Shown here one piece after another: positions 1 through 7,870 of a DNA stretch of 64,000 nt; position 1 is the first letter of the stretch, and the number at the start of each line of letters is the position of its first letter. The notes beneath the pieces were generated by a model. That model saw only the letters and a program-made list of their open reading frames with translations, searched no databases and had not been told where the DNA came from. Origin of the DNA: XN24 sp964462675. GTDB lineage: Bacteria; Pseudomonadota; Gammaproteobacteria; Steroidobacterales; XN24. Both the position numbers and the translations under genes were made by a program. The stretch is from contig CAYWYS010000011.1 of NCBI GenBank assembly GCA_964462675.1, positions 1-64,000 on the forward strand, read 5' to 3'.

Positions 1-502
1 GATGCTCGACGAGGTGCGGCGCAACGACTGGACGCCGCGCTCGGTGCATCGCAACTCGCGCCGGGTTTCGGCGGCGATCCGGGCGATCGAGAGCGCGACC
101 GGCCGGGAGGCCCAGCCACGCGAGATCGCCGCGTCGCTCGAGGTGGAGATCGACGAGTACCACGCGATGGCGCGCGACTCGGTGGCCGCGCGGCTGTTCA
201 GTCTCAACGACCTCACGGAAGAGGACGGCAGCTTCGAGGACCTGTTGCCCGGGAATGACCCGGGGCCGGCGGAGGAATTTGACCGGGAGGCATTTCGGCG
301 AGACCTGGCCGCGGCGATCAGCGGTCTGCCGGAGCGCGAGCAGCTGGTGATGTCGCTGTACTACGAGCAGGAAATGAACCTGCGGGAGATCGGCGCGGTG
401 CTCGGGGTGACGGAATCACGCGTCTGCCAGCTGCACGGCCAGGCGCTGGCGCGGATCAGGGCGCGGCTTGCGAGTTGGGCCGACGGTCGGGACATGGAAT
501 AA
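1..502 (+). CDS. fliA: RNA polymerase sigma factor FliA (sigma-28), C-terminal part
   Basis: Alternative sigma factor that directs RNA polymerase to late flagellar promoters. The window opens inside the gene: the readable frame begins with MLDEVRRNDWTPRSV, which matches the end of region 2 and start of region 3 in FliA, so the first Met here is internal and the true start lies upstream. Region 3 covers about residues 15-60. Region 4 with its helix-turn-helix (LPEREQLVMSLYYEQEMNL, then EIGAVLGVTESRVCQLH) covers about residues 110-150. The stop lies 27 bases before the motC start. In many polar-flagellated Gammaproteobacteria cheY, cheZ, cheA and cheB follow fliA; here motC follows at once. Confidence 0.93.
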   Translation, partial: MLDEVRRNDWTPRSVHRNSRRVSAAIRAIESATGREAQPREIAASLEVEIDEYHAMARDSVAARLFSLNDLTEEDGSFEDLLPGNDPGPAEEFDREAFRRDLAAAISGLPEREQLVMSLYYEQEMNLREIGAVLGVTESRVCQLHGQALARIRARLASWADGRDME

Positions 503-529
503 GGGCGGCGCAGCCGCAATGGAGGGCGA

Positions 530-1366
530 GTGAGCGCAACCGGGCAATCGGTCAGACAAGGAATCGGCGGGCAGCGCGCCGCGGGCGCGGACACTGCTGC
601 GCCGGCTGCCCGTAGTGGACTGGATGTCCTCAGCATCGCCGGCCTGGCCCTGGGCGTCGTCGCAATTCTCGGCGGCAGCATTCTCAAGGGCAGCGGCCTG
701 GCCGCGCTTTGGAACGCCGCGGCCTTCGTCATCGTCATTCTCGGCACACTCGCCGCGACCCTGCTGCAGGTTCGCCTGGACACTTTCAAGCACGCCATGA
801 AGATGTTCCGGTGGATCATCCAGCCGCCGGCGAACGATCCCGCGCAAGCGATCAGAAAAATTGTCAACTGGAGCCAGGTGGCCCGCAAGGAAGGGCTGCT
901 GGGCCTGGAGAGCACTGCCGAAGAGGAGCCCGACGAGTTCCTGCAGAAGGGCCTGCAGCTGCTGGTGGACGGCAGCGAACCGGAAGCGTTGCGCGGCATA
1001 CTCGAGGTCGACATCTCGACCCGCGAGGAATTCGACACGCGCGGCGCCAAGGTGTTCGAGAGCATGGGCATCTATGCGCCGACGCTCGGCATTATCGGCG
1101 CGGTCCTCGGCCTGATCGCGGTGATGGGCAATCTCGCGGACCCGAGCAAGCTTGGCCCGGGCATCGCGACGGCGTTCACCGCCACCATTTACGGCATCGC
1201 GAGCGCCAACATGTTTTTCCTGCCGGTCGCCAACAAGCTCAAGACCGCGGTGGCCGCCGGGACCACCTATCGCGAAATGCTCGTCGAAGGCATGGTGTCG
1301 ATCGCCCAGGGAGAAAACCCCCGGAACATCGAGACGAAGCTCAACGGCTACCTGAGCGCGGGTTGA
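530..1366 (+). CDS. motC: Flagellar motor stator protein MotC (MotA/PomA family)
   Basis: Inner-membrane stator subunit of the MotA/TolQ/ExbB proton-channel superfamily, which with MotD converts ion flow into flagellar rotation. The 278-aa product has hydrophobic segments near residues 31-52 and 62-80 and a second pair near 180-205 and 215-240, separated by a charged cytoplasmic loop, as in MotA. The third segment carries the GIYAPTLGIIGAVLGLI stretch typical of the family. The GTG start at 530 is chosen because GGAGG lies at 521-525 and the ATG at 519 runs into a stop after four codons. The N-terminal extension of about 30 residues before the first helix is longer than in E. coli MotA. MotC rather than MotA is inferred from its place next to fliA and motD. 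Confidence 0.9.
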   Translation: MSATGQSVRQGIGGQRAAGADTAAPAARSGLDVLSIAGLALGVVAILGGSILKGSGLAALWNAAAFVIVILGTLAATLLQVRLDTFKHAMKMFRWIIQPPANDPAQAIRKIVNWSQVARKEGLLGLESTAEEEPDEFLQKGLQLLVDGSEPEALRGILEVDISTREEFDTRGAKVFESMGIYAPTLGIIGAVLGLIAVMGNLADPSKLGPGIATAFTATIYGIASANMFFLPVANKLKTAVAAGTTYREMLVEGMVSIAQGENPRNIETKLNGYLSAG

Positions 1367-1370
1367 TCCG

Positions 1371-2264
1371 GTGGCGCGCAAGAAGCACAAGGAAGACCAC
1401 GTCAACCACGAAGCCTGGGCGATCCCCTACGGCGACCTGGTCACGCTGTTGCTGGCGTTTTTCGTGGTCATGTACGCGGTGTCATCGGTCAACGAGGGCA
1501 AGTACCGCGTGCTCTCCGATTCCCTGGTGGCGGCGTTCCGCGGTGCGCCAAGGACCATGGAGCCGCTCCAGACCGGGGCCTACCAGGTGCGCGCGGACCA
1601 GGAACTGGAAACCGGCCTGCCGCGCACGCTGGTGCCGTTCGAGGTCGACGTGCCGTCCAGCCCGATCAAGGAGGTATCCGAGCGCAGCCGCTATGGCGAA
1701 CAAGGCCTCGGCCCGGGCGACGGCTCGGGCACCGACTCCGATGATTCATCTTTCATCCTGATCAAGCAGCTGGAGGACGACGTGCTCGCCGCCATGGCGC
1801 CGCTGATCGATGCCGACATGATCAGCGTGCGGCGCGTGTCCTACTGGCTCGAGGTCGAGATCAATACGAATTTCCTGTTCGCCAGCGGCAGCGCGACCGT
1901 GGCGGCCAGCGCCGTGCCCGCCATCCAGCAGCTTGCCGCCTTGCTGAAGGACGCCGGCGTGCGCCTGCAGGTCGAGGGACACACCGATTCCGTGCCGATC
2001 AGCACGGCACAGTTTCCGTCGAACTGGGAGCTGTCGGCGGGCCGCGCCGCCAGCGTGGTGCACCTGCTGTCCGGCTACGGCATCGATCCCGCCGCCATCG
2101 CGGCGGTCGGCTACAGCGAGTACCGCCCCGTCGCGGACAACAACACGCGCGAGGGCCGGCGCAGGAACCGCCGCGTCGTGATTATCGTGATGTCAGGCAA
2201 GGCGCAGGAGCGCGAGCTTGCCCGGTCCAGCAAGGAGGGGCAGGCGGCGGAGTCGGCGACATGA
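1371..2264 (+). CDS. motD: Flagellar motor stator protein MotD (MotB family, OmpA-like domain)
   Basis: Partner of MotC. A short basic N-terminus (ARKKHKEDHVNHEAWAIPYGD) precedes one transmembrane helix (LVTLLLAFFVVMYAVSS, about residues 23-40). The proton-carrying Asp of MotB-type stators is expected at the start of that helix, and the D of PYGD fits. A linker follows, then a C-terminal OmpA-like peptidoglycan-binding domain (about 165-280) with LQVEGHTDSVPI and NWELSAGRAASVV, which anchors the stator to the cell wall. GTG start four bases after the motC stop, so the two are probably translated together. Length (297 aa) is normal for the family. Confidence 0.92.
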   Translation: MARKKHKEDHVNHEAWAIPYGDLVTLLLAFFVVMYAVSSVNEGKYRVLSDSLVAAFRGAPRTMEPLQTGAYQVRADQELETGLPRTLVPFEVDVPSSPIKEVSERSRYGEQGLGPGDGSGTDSDDSSFILIKQLEDDVLAAMAPLIDADMISVRRVSYWLEVEINTNFLFASGSATVAASAVPAIQQLAALLKDAGVRLQVEGHTDSVPISTAQFPSNWELSAGRAASVVHLLSGYGIDPAAIAAVGYSEYRPVADNNTREGRRRNRRVVIIVMSGKAQERELARSSKEGQAAESAT

Positions 2265-2467
2265 ACCCCTTTCCGCCGCTGAACCCGATCGAGCCGGTCT
2301 GGCCGCGCCGGCCGCCGGGCGAGCGCCGGGAACGTCGCCAGGAGCCGCCCGGAGCGCCGCAACCGGCGGATGATCGGGTGCCCGCTGCGGAGGAGCCGCC
2401 ATCTGAGCGACAATCCGACGATGTTAAGCTGCCGGTTCCCGGCGGCATCGTGGATGACTACGCATGA
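2261..2467 (+). CDS. Small proline-rich protein of unknown function in the flagellar operon
   Basis: 68 residues rich in Pro, Arg and Glu, beginning MNPFPPLNPIEPVWPRRPPG and ending with the hydrophobic/acidic LPVPGGIVDDYA. It has no signal peptide, membrane segment or motif I recognise and is probably largely disordered. It is accepted as a gene because its ATG overlaps the motD stop (ATGA) and its own stop overlaps the start of the next gene (ATGA), a tight translational coupling on both sides. It occupies the position between motD and the DUF2802 gene where parA and cheW lie in Pseudomonas. A role in flagellar assembly or motor function is only a guess from position. Confidence 0.65.
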   Translation: MNPFPPLNPIEPVWPRRPPGERRERRQEPPGAPQPADDRVPAAEEPPSERQSDDVKLPVPGGIVDDYA

Positions 2468-2874
2468 ACGATCACCAGATATATGCCGCCGTCGCAGTCC
2501 TGCTGGTCCTGGCGATGGCGCTGTGGCTTTCGTTGCGAGCCCTGCGCCGGGCCGAACAACTCGAGCGGCAGCTCGCCCTGCTGGAGACCGGGCTGGCCGC
2601 CGCCCGGGAAGGCCTCGAGCGGTCAGACGCCGCCGCCAGTGAAGCCGTCGCCGAGGCTGAGCGCCGCCAGGCAGACATCGACGGCCGGCTGGCAGGTATC
2701 GAGGAGCAGCAGGAACAACTCCGGCTGCTGCACGAAGGCAGCGGAAGCTACGGCCAGGCTATCCGGCTGGCGCAGCAGGGCGCGAGCGCGGAGGAACTTG
2801 CCACGGATTGCGGCCTGAACCGGGGCGAAGCGGAACTCCTGGTTTCGCTGCACGGCCCGCCCGGCCGGGAGTAG
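2464..2874 (+). CDS. DUF2802 protein, last gene of the flagellar operon
   Basis: 136-aa protein with one N-terminal transmembrane helix (IYAAVAVLLVLAMALWLSL, about residues 6-25), a long Glu/Arg/Ala-rich coiled coil (about 26-95) and a C-terminal helix-turn-helix-like segment (AIRLAQQGASAEELATDCGL, then NRGEAELLVSLHG). This is the architecture of DUF2802 proteins, which typically close the chemotaxis/flagellar operon in Pseudomonas and relatives. The biochemical role is not established. The start overlaps the preceding stop by four bases. The gene ends nine bases before the convergent PilZ gene. Confidence 0.85.
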   Translation: MNDHQIYAAVAVLLVLAMALWLSLRALRRAEQLERQLALLETGLAAAREGLERSDAAASEAVAEAERRQADIDGRLAGIEEQQEQLRLLHEGSGSYGQAIRLAQQGASAEELATDCGLNRGEAELLVSLHGPPGRE

Positions 2875-2883
2875 CACGCCAAT

Positions 2884-3183
2884 TCAGGCGATGCCTGTCC
2901 CGGGCGCCGATCCGGAACTCGCCATCCGGAGGCCGATGCCGTGCTTCGAAACGTGCGCGACGACGGCCTGCTTGCGATGCAGCTTGATCAGGCCTTGCAC
3001 GGGGATGGGGAACACCAGGGACACCGTGCGTCCTGCTTCAAGTCCGTCTTGCGGGCCCGCGACAAGCACACCGCGCGCGGACAAGTCGAGCGCGCGTCCG
3101 CGGCGCCGCTGGCCGTCAACATCGATATAGACATCTGTCGCTACCCGCTGGCGGGTCGTACGGCGTCGCTCGCAGTGCATCAT
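2884..3183 (-). CDS. PilZ domain protein (putative c-di-GMP receptor)
   Basis: 99-aa single-domain PilZ protein. It carries both c-di-GMP-binding signatures: the Arg-rich RRRTTRQR near the N-terminus and DLSARG about 25 residues later. The start is placed at the ATGATG at 3183 because GGGGGAG lies just upstream on the minus strand and the PilZ domain begins at once; an upstream in-frame Met would add about 26 residues with no family support. It is the downstream neighbour of a diguanylate cyclase (about 100 bases apart, same strand) and sits beside flagellar genes, which suggests control of motility or surface attachment by c-di-GMP. Confidence 0.85.
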   Translation of the reverse strand: MMHCERRRTTRQRVATDVYIDVDGQRRRGRALDLSARGVLVAGPQDGLEAGRTVSLVFPIPVQGLIKLHRKQAVVAHVSKHGIGLRMASSGSAPGTGIA

Positions 3184-3287
3184 CGCTCCCCCCCCCGGAC
3201 CTGCGCGTATGAAGTGCCGCGCACAGGCAGTATAGACCCTGGCCTCGTCCTGCAGCATCACCTCTTCGAATTTGTCGGCGTGGGCCG

Positions 3288-4799
3288 TCAGGCGGCGATG
3301 ATCTTGTCGACCAGGATGCGGTTGCGGCCGGCGCGCTTTGCTTCGTAGAGGGCGCGGTCCGCGCTGCGCACCAGATCGAACGGACTCGCCACGCGGCGCG
3401 CGCCGTCCATGTGGGCCGCCAGGCCGATCGAGACGGTCGTATGGAAACGGGCGCCCGCCTCGCCCTGGTGTACCTCGTCTGCCACCGCCTGGCGCAGGCG
3501 CTCGAACACCCCGAGCGCCTGCTCGATGCCCGTGCCGGGCAGCAACGCGACGAATTCCTCGCCGCCATAGCGCATGATGAAGTCACGCTCACGCAGGTGG
3601 CTGGCGAGAATGTTCGCGACCCGCAAGAGCACCGCGTCGCCGACCTGGTGGCCGTAGGTGTCGTTGACTGCCTTGAAGTGGTCGAGATCGATGAAGCCGA
3701 TGGTGAGCGGCCAGCCGCTCTCCGTGGCCATCAGGAATTCCGAAGCCAGCACCTCGTCGAAGCGACCGCGGTTGAGCAGGCCGGTGAGCGCATCCCGGTT
3801 GGCCGAGTCGCGGAGCTGCTGGGCGGCGCGTTCCATTTCCTGAACCTTGCGCTGGTGTACCGCAACCTCCTGGATGAGGTGCAGATTGCGAGCGGCGAGA
3901 ATCTCGCGCGCCTGGTCGATCACGCCGGCGGCCTTGCGTGCCGAGATGATCTCGGTGTCGTAGAGCGCCGCGACTTCAGGCAGGACCCCCGCCACCTCGT
4001 TGAGCAAGGGCTCGACGTCTTCGTGGCCGATCCTGAGCAGGCGCCAGGCATCGTCCACGACGCGGTCCGTGCCCGTCTTGCGGTCTTCGCCGAGAAACAG
4101 GTCCGCGATCTTGCCGGCCACCGCGATGCAATTGAGAAACAGCGCCTCGCTGCCCGTAAGGTTCGCGCTTGAGGGCGCATGCACCGCCGAGGCGACGCGC
4201 GCGAGACGCTTCGGCAGCCCCCAGCTGGTCATCAGCCACTCGCCGGCCTCGCCGTGATCCGCGTCGAGGGTCTCGCGTTCCAGGCCAAGCAGCGCATCGT
4301 GGTCCGCGGCCCTGGCGATCAGCGGACGATACTCCTCCGGCAATGCGGCCTCCAGCGCGAGGATGCCGATGTCCTGCAGGAGCGCGGCCAGGAACAACTC
4401 CTCCAGTTCCTGGAGCTTGAGGCGCACGCCGAGCAGCCGCGCGGCCGTCGCCGAGATCAGCGCCCGGCGCCAGACGAGCTTGTTGACGTTGTGCGGGCCA
4501 GCCTGGTCAGTGAGCGTCTCCGCGAGGGAAAAGCTCAGCGCCAGCGTCATGGTGGCATTCAGCCCGATGATCACCAGCGCCTGGCGGAGGTTGTCGCTGC
4601 GTCGGCGCTGTATGCACAGCGCCGAGTTGCTGGCGCGAAGCACCCGGCTGGCCAGCGCCGGATCGCGCGCGAGCAGCCTGGACAGGGCCGTGAGGTCCAC
4701 GTTCGGGTCCCTTCCCAGTTCGACGATCCGGATGGCGATGCCCGGCGGGCTGGGCAGGTTCGGGCAGTACTGCAGGGCCTCGCGAATCTCGGGAGTCAT
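3288..4799 (-). CDS. HDOD-GGDEF diguanylate cyclase
   Basis: 503-aa cytoplasmic fusion. Residues 1 to about 270 form an HDOD domain (LPSPPGIAIRIVELGRDPNV, ARDPALASRVLRASNS), a degenerate HD fold that usually acts as a signalling or scaffold module. A helical linker (about 290-335, EVAVHQRKVQEMERAAQQLR) leads into a GGDEF domain. The active-site motif is GGEEF at about residue 412, so it should be able to make c-di-GMP, and RERD five residues upstream is an intact inhibitory I-site for product feedback. AAGGT precedes the ATG on the minus strand. A PilZ receptor gene follows downstream. Confidence 0.9.
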   Translation of the reverse strand: MTPEIREALQYCPNLPSPPGIAIRIVELGRDPNVDLTALSRLLARDPALASRVLRASNSALCIQRRRSDNLRQALVIIGLNATMTLALSFSLAETLTDQAGPHNVNKLVWRRALISATAARLLGVRLKLQELEELFLAALLQDIGILALEAALPEEYRPLIARAADHDALLGLERETLDADHGEAGEWLMTSWGLPKRLARVASAVHAPSSANLTGSEALFLNCIAVAGKIADLFLGEDRKTGTDRVVDDAWRLLRIGHEDVEPLLNEVAGVLPEVAALYDTEIISARKAAGVIDQAREILAARNLHLIQEVAVHQRKVQEMERAAQQLRDSANRDALTGLLNRGRFDEVLASEFLMATESGWPLTIGFIDLDHFKAVNDTYGHQVGDAVLLRVANILASHLRERDFIMRYGGEEFVALLPGTGIEQALGVFERLRQAVADEVHQGEAGARFHTTVSIGLAAHMDGARRVASPFDLVRSADRALYEAKRAGRNRILVDKIIAA

Positions 4800-4922
4800 G
4801 ACTACCTTCGGCTACTTTTCGCAGATCTGGAACTCGTGTGTCGGCGGCGGTCCGCCAGGCTGGAGGCTCGGAGCACAAGCGCAGTCGTAATCGCAGCAAG
4901 GTACGCACAGGGTTCATCGCGG

Positions 4923-6242
4923 TCAAGGCGCAGCATGCGTACGGCCCAAGGCATTCACCCGTGAATCCCCGAATAGCGCCAGGTCCGGCGCCAGCATCCG
5001 GATGTACCGGTCGAAGTAAAGGAACTGCTTCACGAGCAGCGTGAACTCGCGCGGGAAGCGGATGCCGTGGCGGCGGCCCACGGCCACCAGGTCCATCAGC
5101 GCGCGGTTCAGGTCCTCGTCTTCCGGCGGCGCGTCATAGCTCGGATAGCCCGCCGGCCGGCCGGGTTCGACCGGCGCCAGGTCCAGCCGGCGGAACAGGG
5201 CCTCGAGATCACTCGCGAGGCGCGCCGTATCGACGCCCTCGCGCGTCGCGCCCATCGTCGCGAGTCCCTCCGCGACGGCCTTGAAGTCGCCCTTGGGCAG
5301 CCCCTCGGCCAGCGCGAACATGGCGCGCCAGGTCTCCTCGCGGATGCGCCCGACGATGCCGAAATCGATGAAACCGATGCGCCCGTCACGCAGCGCCATC
5401 AGGTTGCCGGCGTGCAGGTCGGCGTGGAAAGTCCGGCAATGCATCAGGCTGCCGAACCAGGTGTTCAGCGCGGCGACCAGCAGGCCCTCGGGATCGTCGG
5501 TGCAGCGGCGCAGGCCGGCCGGGTCGGTCAGCGAGGCGCCGAAGAAGCGCTCCATCGTCAGCACGCGCGCCGTGCTCAGCTCGGGGTAGACGCGCGGCAC
5601 GGCCGCGTCGCGGTTCAGCGTGTCGTCGAGATACTGGCGGAACGCCTCGATGTTGGCGGCTTCCCTGAGAAAGTCGCACTCCTCCATCATCGAGCTCTGG
5701 ATCTCCTCGACGATCGCGGCCAGCGAGGCGTGCGCCGCGCCGGGCGTGACGCGCTCCGCGACGCGCGCGACGAGGTGCAACAGGTTGAGATCCGTGATGA
5801 TGATCTTCTCGACGCCCGGCTTGCGCACCTTCAGCACGACGTCCTCGCCGGTACTGAGCCGCGCCGCGTGCACCTGCGCGATCGAGGCCGAGGCCAGCGG
5901 CGCCGGGTCGACCCAGGCGAACTCGCGCTCGAGGCGATCGCCGAGTTCCTCGCGCAGCGCGCGCTGGACCGTGCGCCAGGACAGCGGCACGGTCTGGTCC
6001 AGGCAGTGCTGGAACTCGGTGACCCAGGGCTCAGGGAACATCGACGGCGAGCTGGCGATCAGCTGCCCGAGCTTGATGTAGGTGGCGCCAAGGCGCTCGA
6101 AGGTCTGGCGCACGAGGCGCGGCGTCGGCGGCCGGTCGCCGAGCAACCAGCTGACGCCGGTGCCGGCCAGCACACGGCCGGTCTGGCCGAGACGCATGGC
6201 GCCCTTCACCGTCAGGCCGAGCATTTCAGCAGCGTTGGTCAT
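4923..6242 (-). CDS. ABC1/AarF (UbiB) family atypical kinase, copy 1
   Basis: 439-aa member of the ABC1/ADCK/UbiB family, whose members support ubiquinone biosynthesis or other lipid processes. Visible motifs: KLGQ (YIKLGQLIASSPSMFP), the Ala/Ser-rich nucleotide loop (SASIAQVHAARL), the E-C-D pair (MMEECDFLREAANIEAF), HADLHAGN in the catalytic loop and DFG (GFIDFGIVG). The start is ATG 6242 with GAGG about 8 bases upstream; the frame is open for about 500 more codons upstream, but that sequence is the antisense of the neighbouring hydrolase. No hydrophobic C-terminal helices like those of E. coli UbiB are seen. It lies 20 bases after the hydrolase gene, probably in the same transcript. A second ABC1 kinase lies at 51903. 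Confidence 0.88.
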   Translation of the reverse strand: MTNAAEMLGLTVKGAMRLGQTGRVLAGTGVSWLLGDRPPTPRLVRQTFERLGATYIKLGQLIASSPSMFPEPWVTEFQHCLDQTVPLSWRTVQRALREELGDRLEREFAWVDPAPLASASIAQVHAARLSTGEDVVLKVRKPGVEKIIITDLNLLHLVARVAERVTPGAAHASLAAIVEEIQSSMMEECDFLREAANIEAFRQYLDDTLNRDAAVPRVYPELSTARVLTMERFFGASLTDPAGLRRCTDDPEGLLVAALNTWFGSLMHCRTFHADLHAGNLMALRDGRIGFIDFGIVGRIREETWRAMFALAEGLPKGDFKAVAEGLATMGATREGVDTARLASDLEALFRRLDLAPVEPGRPAGYPSYDAPPEDEDLNRALMDLVAVGRRHGIRFPREFTLLVKQFLYFDRYIRMLAPDLALFGDSRVNALGRTHAAP

Positions 6243-6262
6243 TGCCGGCCTCGCTGGCCGCT

Positions 6263-7663
6263 TCAGCGGGGACGCAGCAGCGTCGCATCGAGCGCGCGTG
6301 ACACGAGGTCGCGGGCCTCGGTATGGAAGCGGAAGCCCAGGTGGCCGCCCGGATACCAGGCGATCTCCGGCTTGTCCCAGTGCCGCCACAGCGCCTCGAC
6401 CTGCGACGGCGGCACGAAGCGGTCCGCTACCGCGCCGAAGATGAAGCGCCCTTCCGGCGGGACGCGCGGTTCGAGCGCCAGCGGCGCCACCGGGGTCAGC
6501 GCCGTCGAGATCCGCTCCGGCGTGATCTGCGCCTCCGCGGCCAGCGCCATCGCGCGCCCTGATGCGTGGTAGCAGCTCAGCTCGCCGAAATCCGCGGCGG
6601 GAATGCCGGCGATCGCGCAATCGAGACCGTCCTCGAGCGAGGCCACCAGCGCGGTCGAGTAGCCACCGAGCGACAGGCCGAGCAGGCCGATGCGCTCCGC
6701 GCCCTCGTCGCGCAGCCAGCCGATGAGGCGGCGGATGTCCCAGGCGGTCTGGGTCAGGGCATGCAGGGTGTTGGCGACGTCGCCGCTGATGAAGCCGGCG
6801 CCGCTGGCCAGGCCCTTGGCGCGCGAACCGTGCAGCGGCAGCACCGGGAACGCGAGGTTCACGCCGCGGCGGTGCAGCCGGCCGGCGTTCATGGCCGGCA
6901 GGTCGAGCCAGGTGCGTCCCATCGCGAGGCCGTGGATGCAGACCAGCCATTCGCGGCTGCGCGGCGCGCGCATGATCCGCGCCTCTGCATGGCGGTTGTC
7001 GGCATAGCCGAGCCAGCGGTCCCGGCCGGGCGCGCCGCGCCGCGGCTCGAAGTCGCTCTCGAAACGCATGACTTCGTAGTCGAGGCCCGCCGCGCGCGCG
7101 TTGGAAATGCTGACCGGCCCGAGCGGGGGCGGCAGCTCGTGGAAGCCGGCCGGCTCGTTCAGCCATCCGCCGGCGCGCAGCCAGTCGAGCGTTTCCTCGA
7201 GCTCCTCGCCGATCCGCGCCTGCTCCGAGCTGTTGTATACGCCCATCACCATCGTCAGGCTCCCGAGCACCGACTCGTCGAGCGCGATCTCGGCCGAGAG
7301 CTTCAGGTCCAGCTCCGGCACCGGCTGGTCCTCGGGCAGCGCCAGGTCCTCGGCCGCAAGCCGGGCCGCGGCAAGCCCGGCGGCGGCCGACAGCGCACCG
7401 AGCAGCAGTGCCGTCAGCGGCGCGAACAGCAGCAAGGGCAGGGCCAGCAACAGGCCGAACAGCGCGCCGGTCGCGCCCGCGCGCGGGATCAGCCGGTCGC
7501 CGGGAAACAGCAGCGTGCCGGTGGCGCAGCTCAGCAACAATGCGCCGGGCAGGGCGGCAGCGAGCAGCGTGGCGAACCCCCCGGCGGCGCCACAGGCGAA
7601 CCAGGCCACGCCCGCAAGCGCGATCAGCCAGGTCTCCGGCCTGCGGGCCATGTCGTATGTCAT
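6263..7663 (-). CDS. Membrane-anchored alpha/beta hydrolase
   Basis: 466 aa. The N-terminal part (about 10-105) has several hydrophobic stretches (WLIALAGVAWFACGAAGGF; ALFGLLLALPLLLFAPLTAL), so it is membrane-bound. The C-terminal part is an alpha/beta hydrolase: an HG oxyanion region (WLVCIHGLAMGRTWLDLPA), nucleophile elbow GLSLGG with Ser, a candidate acid in FGAVADRFVPP and a catalytic His in YPGGHLGFRF. The substrate is unknown; an esterase or lipase-like activity is plausible. AGGAAGG lies just upstream of the ATG. It precedes an ABC1 kinase by 20 bases on the same strand, which hints at a joint lipid-related role (inference). Confidence 0.8.
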   Translation of the reverse strand: MTYDMARRPETWLIALAGVAWFACGAAGGFATLLAAALPGALLLSCATGTLLFPGDRLIPRAGATGALFGLLLALPLLLFAPLTALLLGALSAAAGLAAARLAAEDLALPEDQPVPELDLKLSAEIALDESVLGSLTMVMGVYNSSEQARIGEELEETLDWLRAGGWLNEPAGFHELPPPLGPVSISNARAAGLDYEVMRFESDFEPRRGAPGRDRWLGYADNRHAEARIMRAPRSREWLVCIHGLAMGRTWLDLPAMNAGRLHRRGVNLAFPVLPLHGSRAKGLASGAGFISGDVANTLHALTQTAWDIRRLIGWLRDEGAERIGLLGLSLGGYSTALVASLEDGLDCAIAGIPAADFGELSCYHASGRAMALAAEAQITPERISTALTPVAPLALEPRVPPEGRFIFGAVADRFVPPSQVEALWRHWDKPEIAWYPGGHLGFRFHTEARDLVSRALDATLLRPR

Positions 7664-7870
7664 CGTTGCCTTCCTCGTGAACCGTCGGGCAGGGGGCGCC
7701 GTCGGCGTCGGCAGTTTGCCCCGGGCGCATAAGCATAAAGAACTGCCGCAACGCGGTCATGTCTCGTGAAGCGGTGACCCGGCCCGGTATCATGTTACGA
7801 GTCCTCTGCTATGTTGTCGCCGCCAGCCTCGAACCGGCGCTCGCCGATCCACCATCCACCCGGGTAGCCC

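Noticed and set aside
6243..7793. The frame of the ABC1 kinase stays open for about 500 codons upstream, suggesting one giant protein
   Set aside because: The upstream part is antisense-type, Arg/Ala/Gly-rich sequence lying over the alpha/beta hydrolase gene in another frame. The kinase has its own ATG and ribosome site at 6242.
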